From Stenotrophomonas humi (lineage in GTDB: Bacteria; Pseudomonadota; Gammaproteobacteria; Xanthomonadales; Xanthomonadaceae), in contig NZ_LDJI01000012.1 of assembly GCF_001431415.1 (NCBI RefSeq), positions 144,222 to 208,221 of the forward strand: a stretch of 64,000 nucleotides of DNA. Reading direction: 5' to 3'. The position numbers were made by a program, and so were the translations under genes. Under the pieces are notes generated by a model. That model searched no databases and was not told the DNA's origin. It saw nothing but the letters and a program-made list of their open reading frames with translations. Positions within the stretch are counted from its first letter, which is position 1, and each line of letters begins with the position of its first letter. Below are positions 1 through 9,633 of the stretch, one piece after another.

Positions 1-132
1 CAGCCCACCACGCAAACCTCGACGGCGTAACGCCGAACGACTTAGAAGCCGTGTCGTTGCATCGACACAGCGCAGCTCCAAATCCGAATCCCCCCAAATT
101 TCCGTTACCGCCGCAGTCGAGGAGACCCTCTG

Positions 133-1686
133 GTGAATACTCCAACCAACAATACCCCGCGAATTACCATCTTCGACACGACCCTGCGCGATGGTGAGCA
201 ATCACCCGGCTGCAGCATGACGCCGCCACAGAAGCTGGTGATGGCAAGGGCGCTGGCGGAACTGGGCGTGGACGTGATCGAAACCGGCTTCCCCGCAAGT
301 TCGCAGTCCGACCGCGAAGCCATGGCGCTGATCGGCCGCGAGGTACGACAGCCGGTGCTGGCGGTGCTGTCGCGCTGCCTGGCCGGCGATATCGAAACCT
401 CGGTCAAGGCGTTGGAAGCCGCAGCGCGCCCGCGCCTGCACGTATTCCTGTCCACCAGCCCGCTGCATCGCGAGCACAAGCTGCGCATGAGCAAGGAGCA
501 GGTGCTGGAATCGGTGCACAAGCATGTGAGCATGGCGCGCGGCTATCTGGATGACATCGAGTTCTCGGCAGAAGACGCCACCCGTACCGAGTTGGACTTC
601 CTGACCGAAATCACCCAGGTCGCCATCGCTGCAGGCGCGCGCACCATCAACCTGCCCGACACCGTTGGCTTCACCACGCCGGAAGAAATCCGCGCGATGT
701 TCCAGCACGTGATCGGCAATGCCGCCGGTGCCGACAAGGTCATCTTCAGCACCCACTGCCACAACGATCTGGGCCTGGCCGTAGCCAACTCGCTGGCCGC
801 CATCGAAGGCGGTGCGCGCCAGGTGGAAGGGTCGATCAATGGCATCGGCGAGCGCGCCGGCAACTGCGCGCTGGAAGAAATCGCGATGGTGCTGAAGGTA
901 CGCAACGCCTTCTACAACTTCGACACCGGCTTCGACACCCAGCGCATCGTGCCCACCTCGCAGCTGCTGCAGCGCCTGGTCGGCATGCCGGTCCAGCGCA
1001 ACAAGGCCATCGTCGGCGCCAATGCGTTCGCGCATGAGTCCGGCATCCACCAGCACGGCATGCTGCGCAACCGCAACACCTACGAAATCATGCGCCCGGA
1101 AGACGTGGGCTGGGAATCCTCGCAGATGGTGCTGGGCCGCCACAGCGGCCGCGCTGCAGTCGAGGCACGCCTGCGTGCGCTGGGCTACTGGCTGGAAGAG
1201 GAAGAGCTGAAGCTGGTGTTCGAGCAGTTCAAGGCCCTGTGCGAGCAGCAGCGCGTGGTGACCGACGCCGACCTGCAGACCCTGATGCAGGGCACCTCCA
1301 GCAGCGACGGTTACCGCCTGGCATCAATGACCATCAGCGATGTCGGCAGCCGTGCCAACGCGCTGGTCGAGCTGTCCGATCCGGAAGGCAACCGCGTCGC
1401 CGAAACCGCACAGGGCGATGGCCCGGTCGATGCGCTGTTCTCGGCATTGTCGGCCGCTACCGGCGTGCAGCTCACCCTGGACAGCTACCACGTGCACAGC
1501 GTCGGCATTGGTGCCGATGCGCGCGGCGAAGCCAACCTGAGCGTGCGCCACGCAGGCGAAATCCTGGAAGGCACCGGCACCAGCCGTGACATCATCGAAG
1601 CCAGCGCACTGGCCTGGTTGGATGTCACCAACCGTCTGTTGCGCCAGCGCGAAAGCGTGCAGACCCAGGAAGCCGTCAGCGCTTGA
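133..1686 (+). CDS. leuA: 2-isopropylmalate synthase
   Basis: Catalyses the first committed step of leucine synthesis, condensing acetyl-CoA with 2-oxoisovalerate in the cytoplasm. The 517-residue product has the usual length for the long LeuA form. The HMGL-like barrel opens with [13 protein letters not shown] (residues 14-26), and the metal ligands appear in STHCHND (His208, His210). The C-terminal third is the regulatory LeuA dimer domain that binds leucine in known enzymes. The start is GTG, chosen because GAGGAG at 119-124 lies 8 nt upstream and the [10 protein letters not shown] motif follows at the expected distance. It heads a leuA-leuC-leuD-leuB run with a 31-nt gap to leuC. The gene before it, if any, lies outside the window; bases 1-132 show nothing I can name. 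Confidence 0.96.
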   Translation: MNTPTNNTPRITIFDTTLRDGEQSPGCSMTPPQKLVMARALAELGVDVIETGFPASSQSDREAMALIGREVRQPVLAVLSRCLAGDIETSVKALEAAARPRLHVFLSTSPLHREHKLRMSKEQVLESVHKHVSMARGYLDDIEFSAEDATRTELDFLTEITQVAIAAGARTINLPDTVGFTTPEEIRAMFQHVIGNAAGADKVIFSTHCHNDLGLAVANSLAAIEGGARQVEGSINGIGERAGNCALEEIAMVLKVRNAFYNFDTGFDTQRIVPTSQLLQRLVGMPVQRNKAIVGANAFAHESGIHQHGMLRNRNTYEIMRPEDVGWESSQMVLGRHSGRAAVEARLRALGYWLEEEELKLVFEQFKALCEQQRVVTDADLQTLMQGTSSSDGYRLASMTISDVGSRANALVELSDPEGNRVAETAQGDGPVDALFSALSAATGVQLTLDSYHVHSVGIGADARGEANLSVRHAGEILEGTGTSRDIIEASALAWLDVTNRLLRQRESVQTQEAVSA

Positions 1687-1717
1687 GCGCGACGGCACAT
1701 AGGCAACGGAATAGACA

Positions 1718-3136
1718 ATGAGCTCCGCACCCAAAACCCTGTACGACAAACTGTGGGACGCGCACGTCGTCGTCCCTGAATCCGACAGCGCGCCCGCCGT
1801 GCTGTACATCGATCTGCACCTGATCCACGAAGTCACTTCGCCGCAGGCCTTCACCGAACTGCGCGAGCGCGGCATCGCACCGCGCCGCCCGGAACGCACC
1901 AAGGCGACGATGGATCACTCCACGCCGACCACCCCGGCAGGCGCCGATGGCAGGTTCACCTATGCCAGCAAGGCCTCTGAAGCGCAGGTCGACATGCTGG
2001 CCAAAAACTGTGCCGAGTACGGCATCGAGTTGTTCGACATGGCCTCGGCCAGCCGCGGCATCGTCCATGTCATCGCACCGGAGCAGGGCTTCACCCAGCC
2101 CGGCATGACCATTGTCTGCGGTGACAGTCACACCTCCACGCACGGCGCGTTCGGCTCGCTGGCGTTCGGCATCGGCACCAGTGAAGTCGGCCATGTGCTG
2201 GCCACGCAGTGCCTGCTGCAGCGCAAAGCCAAAACCATGGCGATCACGGTTGATGGCGTGGTTGCGCCTGGCGTCGGCGCCAAGGACGTGGTGCTGCACA
2301 TCATCGGTGTGATCGGCGTCAACGGTGGCACCGGCCATGTGCTGGAGTTCCGTGGCTCGGCGATCCGCGCGATGGACATGGAGCAGCGCATGACCCTGTG
2401 CAACATGTCCATCGAAGCCGGCGCACGCGCCGGCATGGTCGCACCGGACCAGATCACCTTCGACTGGGTCGCCAGGACCCCGCGTGGCCCCAAGGGCGCC
2501 GACTTCGACAAGGCCGTGGCGTACTGGTCCTCATTGAGCAGCGACGAAGGCGCACGCTTCGATGTGGAAGTGCATATCGATGCTGCCGACATCCGTCCGA
2601 CCCTGACCTGGGGCACGCACCCGGGCACCGCGATTGCCGTTGATGCGCCGATTCCGGCCGCCAACGATGCAGCCGCCCAGAAGGGACTGGATTACATGAA
2701 GTTCGAGGCTGGCCACAGCTTGATCGGGACGCCGGTAGACGTTGTGTTTGTCGGCTCCTGCACCAATGGCCGCTTGAGCGACATGCGCGAAGTGGCACAG
2801 GTGCTGCGCGGTCGTCAGGTCGCCGATGGCGTACGCATGCTGGTGGTACCGGGCTCGGAGATCGTCAAGCGCGATGCCGAAGCCGAAGGCATCCACGAGA
2901 TCGTGCGCGCCGCCGGCGCGGAATGGCGCGAACCGGGTTGTTCGATGTGCATCGCCATGAATGGCGATCTGGTCGCACCGGGCCAGTTGGCGGTGAGCAC
3001 CAGCAACCGCAATTTCGAAGGCCGTCAGGGCCCTGGGTCGCGCACCTTGTTGGCCTCGCCGATGAGCGCTGCATGGGCAGCGGTGAATGGCCGCGTTGCC
3101 GATACCCGCGATCTGTTTGCCAAGGAGGTGGCGTGA
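1718..3136 (+). CDS. leuC: 3-isopropylmalate dehydratase large subunit
   Basis: Large subunit of isopropylmalate isomerase, which interconverts 2- and 3-isopropylmalate using a [4Fe-4S] cluster. The 472-residue length fits LeuC (E. coli about 466). Aconitase-family cluster ligands are visible in VGSCTNGR and in [10 protein letters not shown] near the C terminus. MDHSTPT and [13 protein letters not shown] are typical active-site segments. The stop codon overlaps the leuD ATG by one base (ATGA-type junction), so the two subunits are probably translationally coupled. Confidence 0.96.
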   Translation: MSSAPKTLYDKLWDAHVVVPESDSAPAVLYIDLHLIHEVTSPQAFTELRERGIAPRRPERTKATMDHSTPTTPAGADGRFTYASKASEAQVDMLAKNCAEYGIELFDMASASRGIVHVIAPEQGFTQPGMTIVCGDSHTSTHGAFGSLAFGIGTSEVGHVLATQCLLQRKAKTMAITVDGVVAPGVGAKDVVLHIIGVIGVNGGTGHVLEFRGSAIRAMDMEQRMTLCNMSIEAGARAGMVAPDQITFDWVARTPRGPKGADFDKAVAYWSSLSSDEGARFDVEVHIDAADIRPTLTWGTHPGTAIAVDAPIPAANDAAAQKGLDYMKFEAGHSLIGTPVDVVFVGSCTNGRLSDMREVAQVLRGRQVADGVRMLVVPGSEIVKRDAEAEGIHEIVRAAGAEWREPGCSMCIAMNGDLVAPGQLAVSTSNRNFEGRQGPGSRTLLASPMSAAWAAVNGRVADTRDLFAKEVA

Positions 3137-3714
3137 TGGCCGCACTGACCACGATCACCTCGCGCAGCGTGGTGCTGCGCCAGACCAACATCGATACCGA
3201 CCAGATCATTCCGGCGCGGTTCCTGTCCACCACCGAACGCGCAGGACTGGGCAAGAACGCCTTCAACGACTGGCGCTGGCAGGCCGATGGCACGCCGACG
3301 CTGGACTTCGCCTTCAACAAGCCGGAGAACGAAGGCCGCGCGATCCTGCTGGCCGGGCGCAACTTCGGTTGCGGCTCCTCGCGTGAGCACGCGCCCTGGG
3401 CACTGACCGACCTGGGCCTGCGCGCCATCGTGAGCAGCGAGATCGCCGACATCTTCCGTGGCAACTCGCTGAAGAACGGGCTGCTGCCGATCGTGCTGGA
3501 CGAAGCCGACGTACAGGAATTGATGCAGAACCCGGACGACGAGCTGACCGTTGACGTTGCTGCACGTGAGCTGCGCACGTCGTCCGGCAAGACCTATTCG
3601 TTCCCGCTGGATGGTTTCTCGCAGACCTGCCTGCTGGAAGGCGTGGATCAGCTGGGCTGGCTGCTCGGCCGTGCCGATGAGATCGCGCGGTATGAGGCTG
3701 CGCTGGTAGCGTGA
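3136..3714 (+). CDS. leuD: 3-isopropylmalate dehydratase small subunit
   Basis: Small subunit that completes the isopropylmalate isomerase with LeuC. The start at 3136 is preceded by a near-perfect Shine-Dalgarno (AAGGAGGTG, 3122-3130) inside the end of leuC. It gives a 192-residue protein beginning [26 protein letters not shown]. The family signatures NIDTDQIIPARF and GRNFGCGSSREHAPWAL are present. An upstream extension of the frame into leuC (from 2923) lacks family similarity and was left out. Confidence 0.95.
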   Translation: MAALTTITSRSVVLRQTNIDTDQIIPARFLSTTERAGLGKNAFNDWRWQADGTPTLDFAFNKPENEGRAILLAGRNFGCGSSREHAPWALTDLGLRAIVSSEIADIFRGNSLKNGLLPIVLDEADVQELMQNPDDELTVDVAARELRTSSGKTYSFPLDGFSQTCLLEGVDQLGWLLGRADEIARYEAALVA

Positions 3715-3723
3715 GACTCCAGT

Positions 3724-3915
3724 CCTTCTCCCTTCGGGAGACAGCCCGGCAGGATTGTCGGACTGCACGGCGCAGCCGCCCCTAGGGTGAGGCACAGGGA
3801 AGTGCCGAATGCAGGTGCCCCGTAGGGGGCGGATGAGGGTAAGGCAAGCTTCACACGGCCAAACAGCGTACTGCCCCCTACCCTCTCCCCAACCCCTCTC
3901 CCGCAGGGAGAGGGG
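3724..3915. repeat. intergenic palindromic repeats between leuD and leuB
   Basis: The stretch separating leuD from leuB is made of short G/C-rich inverted repeats. The segment 3814-3841 reads as the reverse complement of a sequence seen again at 49595-49620 (CCCTCATCCGCCCC...GGGGCACC). The segment 3893-3915 is a perfect hairpin, CCCCTCTCCC-gca-GGGAGAGGGG. These resemble the dispersed REP-like elements common between genes in Xanthomonadaceae. They may stabilise the leuACD message or attenuate read-through into leuB, which has only a weak ribosome-binding site of its own. Confidence 0.7.
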
Positions 3916-3949
3916 CTTCAAAAAACAAAACAGCAACCGGAACCCTTAC

Positions 3950-5011
3950 ATGCAAGCCAACATCGTCGTACTGCCGGGTGACGGCATCGGTCCTGAAATC
4001 ACCGCCGTCGCCGTCGACGTACTCAGGGCCGTCGCTGCCCGCTTCGGCCATAGCTTCACCTTCAGCGAACACGACATCGGCGGCATCGCCATCGACAACC
4101 ACGGCGAGCCGCTCCCGGCCAGCACCCTTGATGCCTGTGCCAAGGCCGACGCGGTTCTGCTCGGCGCGGTCGGTGGCCCGAAGTGGTCCGACCCCAATGC
4201 CAAGGTGCGCCCGGAGCAAGGCCTGCTCGCCATCCGCAAGGCGTTGGGCCTGTTCGCCAACCTGCGCCCGGTGCGCACGCATCCTGCCGCCTTGAATGCT
4301 TCGCCCATCAAGCCGGAGCTGCTCAGGGACGTGGACTTCATCGTCGTGCGCGAACTCACCGGCGGCATCTACTTCGGCGACAAGACCCGCGATGCCGACA
4401 GCGCCAGCGACCTGTGCCGCTACACCACGGTCGAGATCGAGCGCGTGCTGCGCAGCGCCTTCCGCCTGGCGCAGCAACGTCGCGGCAAGCTGACCTCGGT
4501 GGACAAGGCCAACGTGCTCGAAACCTCCCGTCTGTGGCGGGACATCGCCGCACGCATCGGCCGCGAGGAGTTCCCGGACGTCGAACTGGAGCACCAGCTG
4601 GTCGATTCGATGGCCATGCACCTGATCTCCAAGCCGCGCGCCTACGATGTGATCGTCACCGAGAACATGTTCGGCGACATCCTCACCGACGAAGCTTCGA
4701 TGCTGGCCGGCTCGCTGGGCCTGCTGCCCTCCGCTTCGCTGGGCGAGGAAGGCAAGGTCGGCATCTTCGAACCGATCCACGGCTCGGCACCGGACATCGC
4801 CGGCAAGGGCATCGCCAACCCGTACGCCACCATTCTCAGCGCGGCAATGCTGCTGCGCCATTCGCTGGGGCTGGAAGCCGAAGCGACCACCATTGAAGCG
4901 GCAGTGAGCGCCGCGCTCGATGCAGGCCAGTTCACGGCCGATCTCGCCGCGCAAGGGCAGGCACTTTCCACGCAGCAAGCCGCGCAGGCCGTGCTTGCGC
5001 AGCTCACCTAG
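3950..5011 (+). CDS. leuB: 3-isopropylmalate dehydrogenase
   Basis: Oxidises and decarboxylates 3-isopropylmalate to 4-methyl-2-oxopentanoate with NAD+, the last pathway-specific step before transamination to leucine. It has 353 residues, close to other LeuB proteins. [11 protein letters not shown] lies at the N terminus, [11 protein letters not shown] is the substrate loop, and [21 protein letters not shown] and [17 protein letters not shown] are the classical isocitrate/isopropylmalate dehydrogenase blocks. The start [12 protein letters not shown] fits the family. It is separated from leuD by repeats but points the same way and ends just before a terminator. Confidence 0.96.
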   Translation: MQANIVVLPGDGIGPEITAVAVDVLRAVAARFGHSFTFSEHDIGGIAIDNHGEPLPASTLDACAKADAVLLGAVGGPKWSDPNAKVRPEQGLLAIRKALGLFANLRPVRTHPAALNASPIKPELLRDVDFIVVRELTGGIYFGDKTRDADSASDLCRYTTVEIERVLRSAFRLAQQRRGKLTSVDKANVLETSRLWRDIAARIGREEFPDVELEHQLVDSMAMHLISKPRAYDVIVTENMFGDILTDEASMLAGSLGLLPSASLGEEGKVGIFEPIHGSAPDIAGKGIANPYATILSAAMLLRHSLGLEAEATTIEAAVSAALDAGQFTADLAAQGQALSTQQAAQAVLAQLT

Positions 5012-5020
5012 TTGCAAGCG

Positions 5021-5050
5021 GACGCGGCCATTGGCCGCGTCTTTGTTTGT
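5021..5050 (+). terminator. Rho-independent terminator after leuB
   Basis: A perfect stem GACGCGGCCA / TGGCCGCGTC is followed by CTTTGTTTGT, 9 nt after the leuB stop. It closes the leucine operon before the gdhA promoter region. Confidence 0.85.
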
Positions 5051-5169
5051 GCCGGCGCAACCCCAACCGCGCCGCACACAATTGATTGGCGGCACGTTTC
5101 CGCCGGGTGGACAAACCGTTCTGCTTTTCATTCTTGGATCTGTCGCTTCAGATCCCCCTCCTGAGAGGA

Positions 5170-6519
5170 ATGCACTTGAACTACCGTAGCCCCGACGACT
5201 TCCTGGCCCATGTGGCCAAGCGCGACCCCAACCAGTCCGAGTTCCTGCAGGCCGTGAAGGAAGTCAGCCACAGCCTGTGGCCGTTCCTGCAACGCAACCC
5301 GAAGTACACGCAGCACGGCCTGTTGGAACGGTTGGTCGAACCGGAGCGGGTGATTCAGTTCCGTGTGGCATGGGCCGACGACAAGGGCCAGACCCACGTC
5401 AACCGCGCCTGGCGCGTGCAACACAGCTCAGCCATCGGCCCGTTCAAGGGCGGCATGCGCTTCCACCCGTCGGTGAACCTGTCGATCCTGAAATTTCTGG
5501 CCTTCGAACAGACCTTCAAGAATGCACTGACCACTCTGCCCATGGGCGGCGGCAAGGGCGGCTCGGACTTCGATCCCAAGGGCAAGAGCGATGGCGAGGT
5601 GATGCGTTTCTGCCAGGCGTTGATGCTGGAGCTTTACCGCCACCTCGGCCCGGATACCGATGTGCCGGCCGGCGATATCGGCGTAGGCGCACGCGAAGTC
5701 GGCTTCATGGCCGGCATGATGAAAAAGCTCAGCAACGATGCCTCCTGTGTTTTCACCGGCAAGGGCCTGGCGTTCGGCGGCAGCCTCATGCGCCCGGAGG
5801 CTACCGGTTACGGCACGGTCTATTTCGTCGAGCAGATGCTGCATCACGCGCGCCGCGAAACCCATGGCGCCAAGGTGCTGGTGTCCGGCTCTGGCAACGT
5901 TGCCCAGTTCGCCGCGATCAAGGCCGCTGAACTCGGCGCGCGCGTGCTCACCTTCTCCGATTCGGGCGGCACCTTGTATGCGCGCGATGGCTTCGACGAG
6001 CTGGGCATCAACGAGGTGATGACGTTGAAGAACGAACGTCGCGGTCGCCTGGCCGAACTGGCTGGCGACGCGCGTTTCGAGTTCCTCCCGGACCGCCGCC
6101 CGTGGCACATCCCGGCCGACATCGCGCTGCCCTGCGCCACCCAGAACGAACTGGACGAAACCGACGCACGCACCCTGGTCAGCAATGGCGTGCAGTGCGT
6201 TGCCGAAGGCGCGAACATGCCATCAACGCTGGAAGCGGTGGATGTATTCCTGCAGGCCGGCACCCTGTATGCGCCGGGCAAGGCCAGCAATGCCGGTGGC
6301 GTGGCGACATCGGGCCTGGAAATGAGCCAGAACGCGCTGCGTCTTTCCTGGCGTCACGCCGATGTGGATGAACGCCTGCATGTGATCATGAAAGAGATCC
6401 ACGCCAACTGCGTACACCATGGCATTCGCGCCGACGGCAGCGTCAATTACGTGGATGGCGCCAACATCGCTGGTTTCGTCAAAGTGGCCGACGCCATGCT
6501 GGCGCAAGGGCTGTACTGA
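5170..6519 (+). CDS. gdhA: NADP-type glutamate dehydrogenase
   Basis: Interconverts 2-oxoglutarate plus ammonium and glutamate; the sequence follows the hexameric class I enzyme of E. coli closely (KRDPNQ, LWPFLQRNPKY, RLVEPERVIQFRV). The catalytic region PMGGGKGGSDFDPKGKSD and the dinucleotide fold (SGSGNVAQFAA) are intact. From 5170 it has 449 residues (E. coli 447). The start is uncertain: GAGAGGA at 5163-5169 lies too close to the ATG at 5170 but is ideally placed for the in-frame TTG at 5176 (product starting NYRSPDDF), so TTG may be the true start. The reading frame extends upstream to 5086 without family similarity. Confidence 0.95.
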   Translation: MHLNYRSPDDFLAHVAKRDPNQSEFLQAVKEVSHSLWPFLQRNPKYTQHGLLERLVEPERVIQFRVAWADDKGQTHVNRAWRVQHSSAIGPFKGGMRFHPSVNLSILKFLAFEQTFKNALTTLPMGGGKGGSDFDPKGKSDGEVMRFCQALMLELYRHLGPDTDVPAGDIGVGAREVGFMAGMMKKLSNDASCVFTGKGLAFGGSLMRPEATGYGTVYFVEQMLHHARRETHGAKVLVSGSGNVAQFAAIKAAELGARVLTFSDSGGTLYARDGFDELGINEVMTLKNERRGRLAELAGDARFEFLPDRRPWHIPADIALPCATQNELDETDARTLVSNGVQCVAEGANMPSTLEAVDVFLQAGTLYAPGKASNAGGVATSGLEMSQNALRLSWRHADVDERLHVIMKEIHANCVHHGIRADGSVNYVDGANIAGFVKVADAMLAQGLY

Positions 6520-6532
6520 GCAATGCACGAGC

Positions 6533-6557
6533 GTGGGCCGGGAGTACTCCGGCCCAC
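6533..6557. terminator. hairpin between convergent genes
   Basis: GTGGGCCGG-gagtact-CCGGCCCAC, a perfect 9-bp stem, lies in the 62-nt space between convergent gdhA and the diguanylate cyclase gene. There is no T tract, so a role as bidirectional terminator is inferred from position only. Confidence 0.5.
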
Positions 6558-6581
6558 ATCGTCATGCAGCCGAAGCAGCTG

Positions 6582-9527
6582 TCACGACAGCACCCGGTTG
6601 CGGCCCTCGCGCTTGGCGCGATACAGATGCCGGTCGGCTGCGGCCAGCAAGGTACGTATCGTGTCCTGATCCTGGCCCAACGCCGCCACGCCGATGCTGA
6701 CGGAGATCGCGATGTCCGGGTCCACTTCCTCAAGACGCAGGCGCGCCAGGCGCATCCGCAATTCCTGCAGCAGCATCACCGCCTTGTCCAGCGACATGCC
6801 GCACAGCACGATCAGGAACTCCTCACCACCGTAACGCGAGACGTACTGCCCTGCCCCCAACTGCAGCTGCAGCAGGCCCGCCACTTCACGCAGTACACGG
6901 TCACCGGCTTCGTGGCCGAAACGGTCGTTGACATGCTTGAAGTGGTCGATATCCAGCAGCGCCACATTCAATGAAGTACCAGTCCGCGCGGCTTCGCCCA
7001 GCATCTGCTGCAGATGGGCATCGCCTGCGCGGCGATTCGGCAGCCCGGTCAGCGCATCATGCATCGCCATGTATTCCAGGCGCTGCATCAGGTTGTCGCG
7101 CTCCACCCCGGCCTGTTCCAGCGCATGGTTCTTCTCGCGCAGCTCCTGCGTGCGTGCACCGATCTCGGTATTGAGCAGACGCTGGCGCCGGCGATAGCTG
7201 GCGGTGCGCCAACTGATCAGCAACAACAGCAGGCCCACCATCGTCGCAGCGGCCAGCAGCAACACCCAGGGCCGCTGCCAGTAAGGTGCGGCGATGTCGA
7301 AGGTGATGCTGGTTTCCCCCACGCGCTCGCGGTTGTCCCAATCCAACGGCAACGCGATGGATTGAACCCGCAGCCGGTACCTGCCGGGCTGCAGGTTGGT
7401 ATACACCGCTTCGGTGCGGCTGCCGGCATCCACCCAGTCGGCATCGAAGCCTTCCATCCGGTAGCGGTAACGCATCTTGTCCGGCGCGCGGAAACCCAGC
7501 CCGGCATAGGCCACGGCAATGCGCTCCACTTCGGCAGGCAGGTCGTAGGCCACCCGCACCGACTGCGGCGTGCCATCGACTTCGACGCTTTCAATCGCCA
7601 TCGGGGCCTTGCGCTGACGCACATAGCCATCGGCACGCGCCGGATCGATCAACGCCAGGCCACCGGCGGTGGGGAACAGCAGCAGGCCTTCGCGCGTCAT
7701 CCACCCGGCCGGTGACGAAGCGCCATTGCCCTGGCTGCTGGGCATGCCGTCGTTGTGGTCGACCACATGCACCGCCAGATGACTGCGCGCGGCGGCAGCC
7801 ACCGCCACCAGATCACTACGCTCCAGCCGGAACACGCCCTGGTTGCTGGACAACCACAGATGCCCATTGCCGTCATCGATGATGCGGAACAACTTGTCGC
7901 GCGGGAGGCCGTTGCGGTGGTCGAACACAGTGAAGTCCAGGCCGCGCTTGCGCAGCAGTCCGTGGTCGGTGGCTATCCACAGATCGCCGTTGGCGTCACC
8001 GAGGAAATCGAAAACGTAGCGCGCCGGGAAATCCCCGTCCGCCGACCACGCCTGCAGGCGGCCATCGGCGCCCATTGCGGCCATACCGCCATTGCAGCCG
8101 ATCCACAGCACCCCTGCCGGATCGCGGTAGAGCGAAAGCACCGCCAACCCCGGCAGCCCTTCCTCCTCGCCGTAGTGGCGCAACTCGCCGTCGCGGTAGC
8201 GGTACACGCCATCACTACTGCCAATCCAAACGGTGCCATCGTCATCCACCCGCAGCGCGCGCACCAAAGGCTGCAACGCCCCGGGCAGGATGATCTGCTG
8301 GCGCACCCGGCCACTGCCATCGAGCCGGTAGACGCCCCTGTTGTACGTGCCGGCCCAGACCTCGTCGCCGTGCGAGGCCAGCGCCAGCACCGAGGCGTCA
8401 CGTCCGCTGCCCGATACCAGGCGCACCGGCACGGCCCGCTCGCCCTGGAGCCGGTTCAAGCCTTCCGAATGGCCAACCCAGACCACACCATCGTCGGACT
8501 GGATCACCGCCCGTACGTAATCCGAGCCCAGTCCGTCGGCGTGGGTCAGGCCGCGTGCCGCGCCCTCGTCCACCCGGAACAGGCCATCGGTACTACCGGC
8601 CCAGACCAGGCCCTCGCGGTCAATCATCAACGCCGGACTGACCTGGCCGGGGATCACAATGCGCTCGCTGTGGCCGTCGACATAGCGCTCCAGGCGCCCG
8701 GCCGACAGACTCATCCACAACGCGCCGTTGGCATCTCGGCGTACCGAGTCCACCCGTTCGCCCGCCAGCAGATGCTCCTGTCGCCCATCCCCGTGCAGCC
8801 AATGGATGCCGTCGTCTGCCGCCACGATCCAGCCACCTTGGGTATCGTCGACCAGGTCGCGCACCACCCAGCCGGCCGTCGCCTTCCAGGGGGCCAGCCT
8901 GCCCTTCCAGACGCGGTGGACGCCGTGTTCGGTCGCCACCAGCAGGGCGCCATCGCGGTCACTGCTCAACGCGGTGATCGGGACCCTCGGCAACCCCATT
9001 TCAGCGCCGGCATCGATCAGTTGACCGGATGTCATCAGCCGCAACAACCGTTCCGCCGAGGCGATCCACAGCGCGCCGGAGGAATCGCGCAGCATCGCGC
9101 TGACCGGCAGATGGCGCGTTGCCTCCCCGCCCACGGCTTCCCAGCGGCCACGGTGGTAGCGGTAGATCCCATCGGACATGGTGCCAAACAGCATCGCGCC
9201 ATCCGCCTCGGCCAGGATGCTCTGCACCCCGGACAACTCCACGCCTGGCGTGTTCTGGCGGTCAAAGACGGTGAAGCTGCGGCCGTTGAAACGAACCGCG
9301 CCCTCCCAGGTGCCCAGCCAGATGAAGCCGTCACTGCCCTGCGCCACCGACTGCACCAGGTTGTGCGGCAACCCTTGCTCCATCCCCCAACCGGCCACGG
9401 TGTGCCGGGTTGCGGCGGCCAACGGCCCTGCACCGACGATCAGCAGCAACAGGCAACAGCCCAGCGTCCGCGCCAACCACAGGGCACGGGAACGGCGAGC
9501 ACCAGCATTGGACGGACTACGGGACAA
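6582..9527 (-). CDS. membrane diguanylate cyclase with periplasmic beta-propeller sensor
   Basis: A 981-residue signalling protein expected to make cyclic di-GMP in response to an extracytoplasmic signal. A signal peptide or N-terminal membrane segment (ALWLARTLGCCLLLLIVGAG) is followed by about 600 residues of two-component-regulator propeller repeats (recurring GLP, DGxxWIGT, LWIGxxxG). Then come a Y_Y_Y domain (YRLRVQSIA region), a transmembrane helix (PWVLLLAAATMVGLLLLLIS) and a GGDEF domain. The active-site motif is GGEEF at 900-904, in line with catalysis. The usual RxxD inhibitory site five residues before it is absent (GAGQYVSRYGGEEF), so classical product inhibition is not expected. 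It stands alone, convergent to gdhA and upstream of smeP in the same orientation. Confidence 0.9.
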   Translation of the reverse strand: MSRSPSNAGARRSRALWLARTLGCCLLLLIVGAGPLAAATRHTVAGWGMEQGLPHNLVQSVAQGSDGFIWLGTWEGAVRFNGRSFTVFDRQNTPGVELSGVQSILAEADGAMLFGTMSDGIYRYHRGRWEAVGGEATRHLPVSAMLRDSSGALWIASAERLLRLMTSGQLIDAGAEMGLPRVPITALSSDRDGALLVATEHGVHRVWKGRLAPWKATAGWVVRDLVDDTQGGWIVAADDGIHWLHGDGRQEHLLAGERVDSVRRDANGALWMSLSAGRLERYVDGHSERIVIPGQVSPALMIDREGLVWAGSTDGLFRVDEGAARGLTHADGLGSDYVRAVIQSDDGVVWVGHSEGLNRLQGERAVPVRLVSGSGRDASVLALASHGDEVWAGTYNRGVYRLDGSGRVRQQIILPGALQPLVRALRVDDDGTVWIGSSDGVYRYRDGELRHYGEEEGLPGLAVLSLYRDPAGVLWIGCNGGMAAMGADGRLQAWSADGDFPARYVFDFLGDANGDLWIATDHGLLRKRGLDFTVFDHRNGLPRDKLFRIIDDGNGHLWLSSNQGVFRLERSDLVAVAAAARSHLAVHVVDHNDGMPSSQGNGASSPAGWMTREGLLLFPTAGGLALIDPARADGYVRQRKAPMAIESVEVDGTPQSVRVAYDLPAEVERIAVAYAGLGFRAPDKMRYRYRMEGFDADWVDAGSRTEAVYTNLQPGRYRLRVQSIALPLDWDNRERVGETSITFDIAAPYWQRPWVLLLAAATMVGLLLLLISWRTASYRRRQRLLNTEIGARTQELREKNHALEQAGVERDNLMQRLEYMAMHDALTGLPNRRAGDAHLQQMLGEAARTGTSLNVALLDIDHFKHVNDRFGHEAGDRVLREVAGLLQLQLGAGQYVSRYGGEEFLIVLCGMSLDKAVMLLQELRMRLARLRLEEVDPDIAISVSIGVAALGQDQDTIRTLLAAADRHLYRAKREGRNRVLS

Positions 9528-9633
9528 CCCTGCCTCCCCAGGCGTGGCCGGCCCCAGCCGGCCGGCTGTCCCAATTTAGCATTCCGCCGTGCGATTCACC
9601 CCTTCACAGGGATGAATCAGGCCAGCGGCGGAC

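Noticed and set aside
5051..5169. Possible riboswitch or leader peptide upstream of gdhA.
   Set aside because: No recognisable aptamer, terminator/antiterminator pair or short leader gene was seen.
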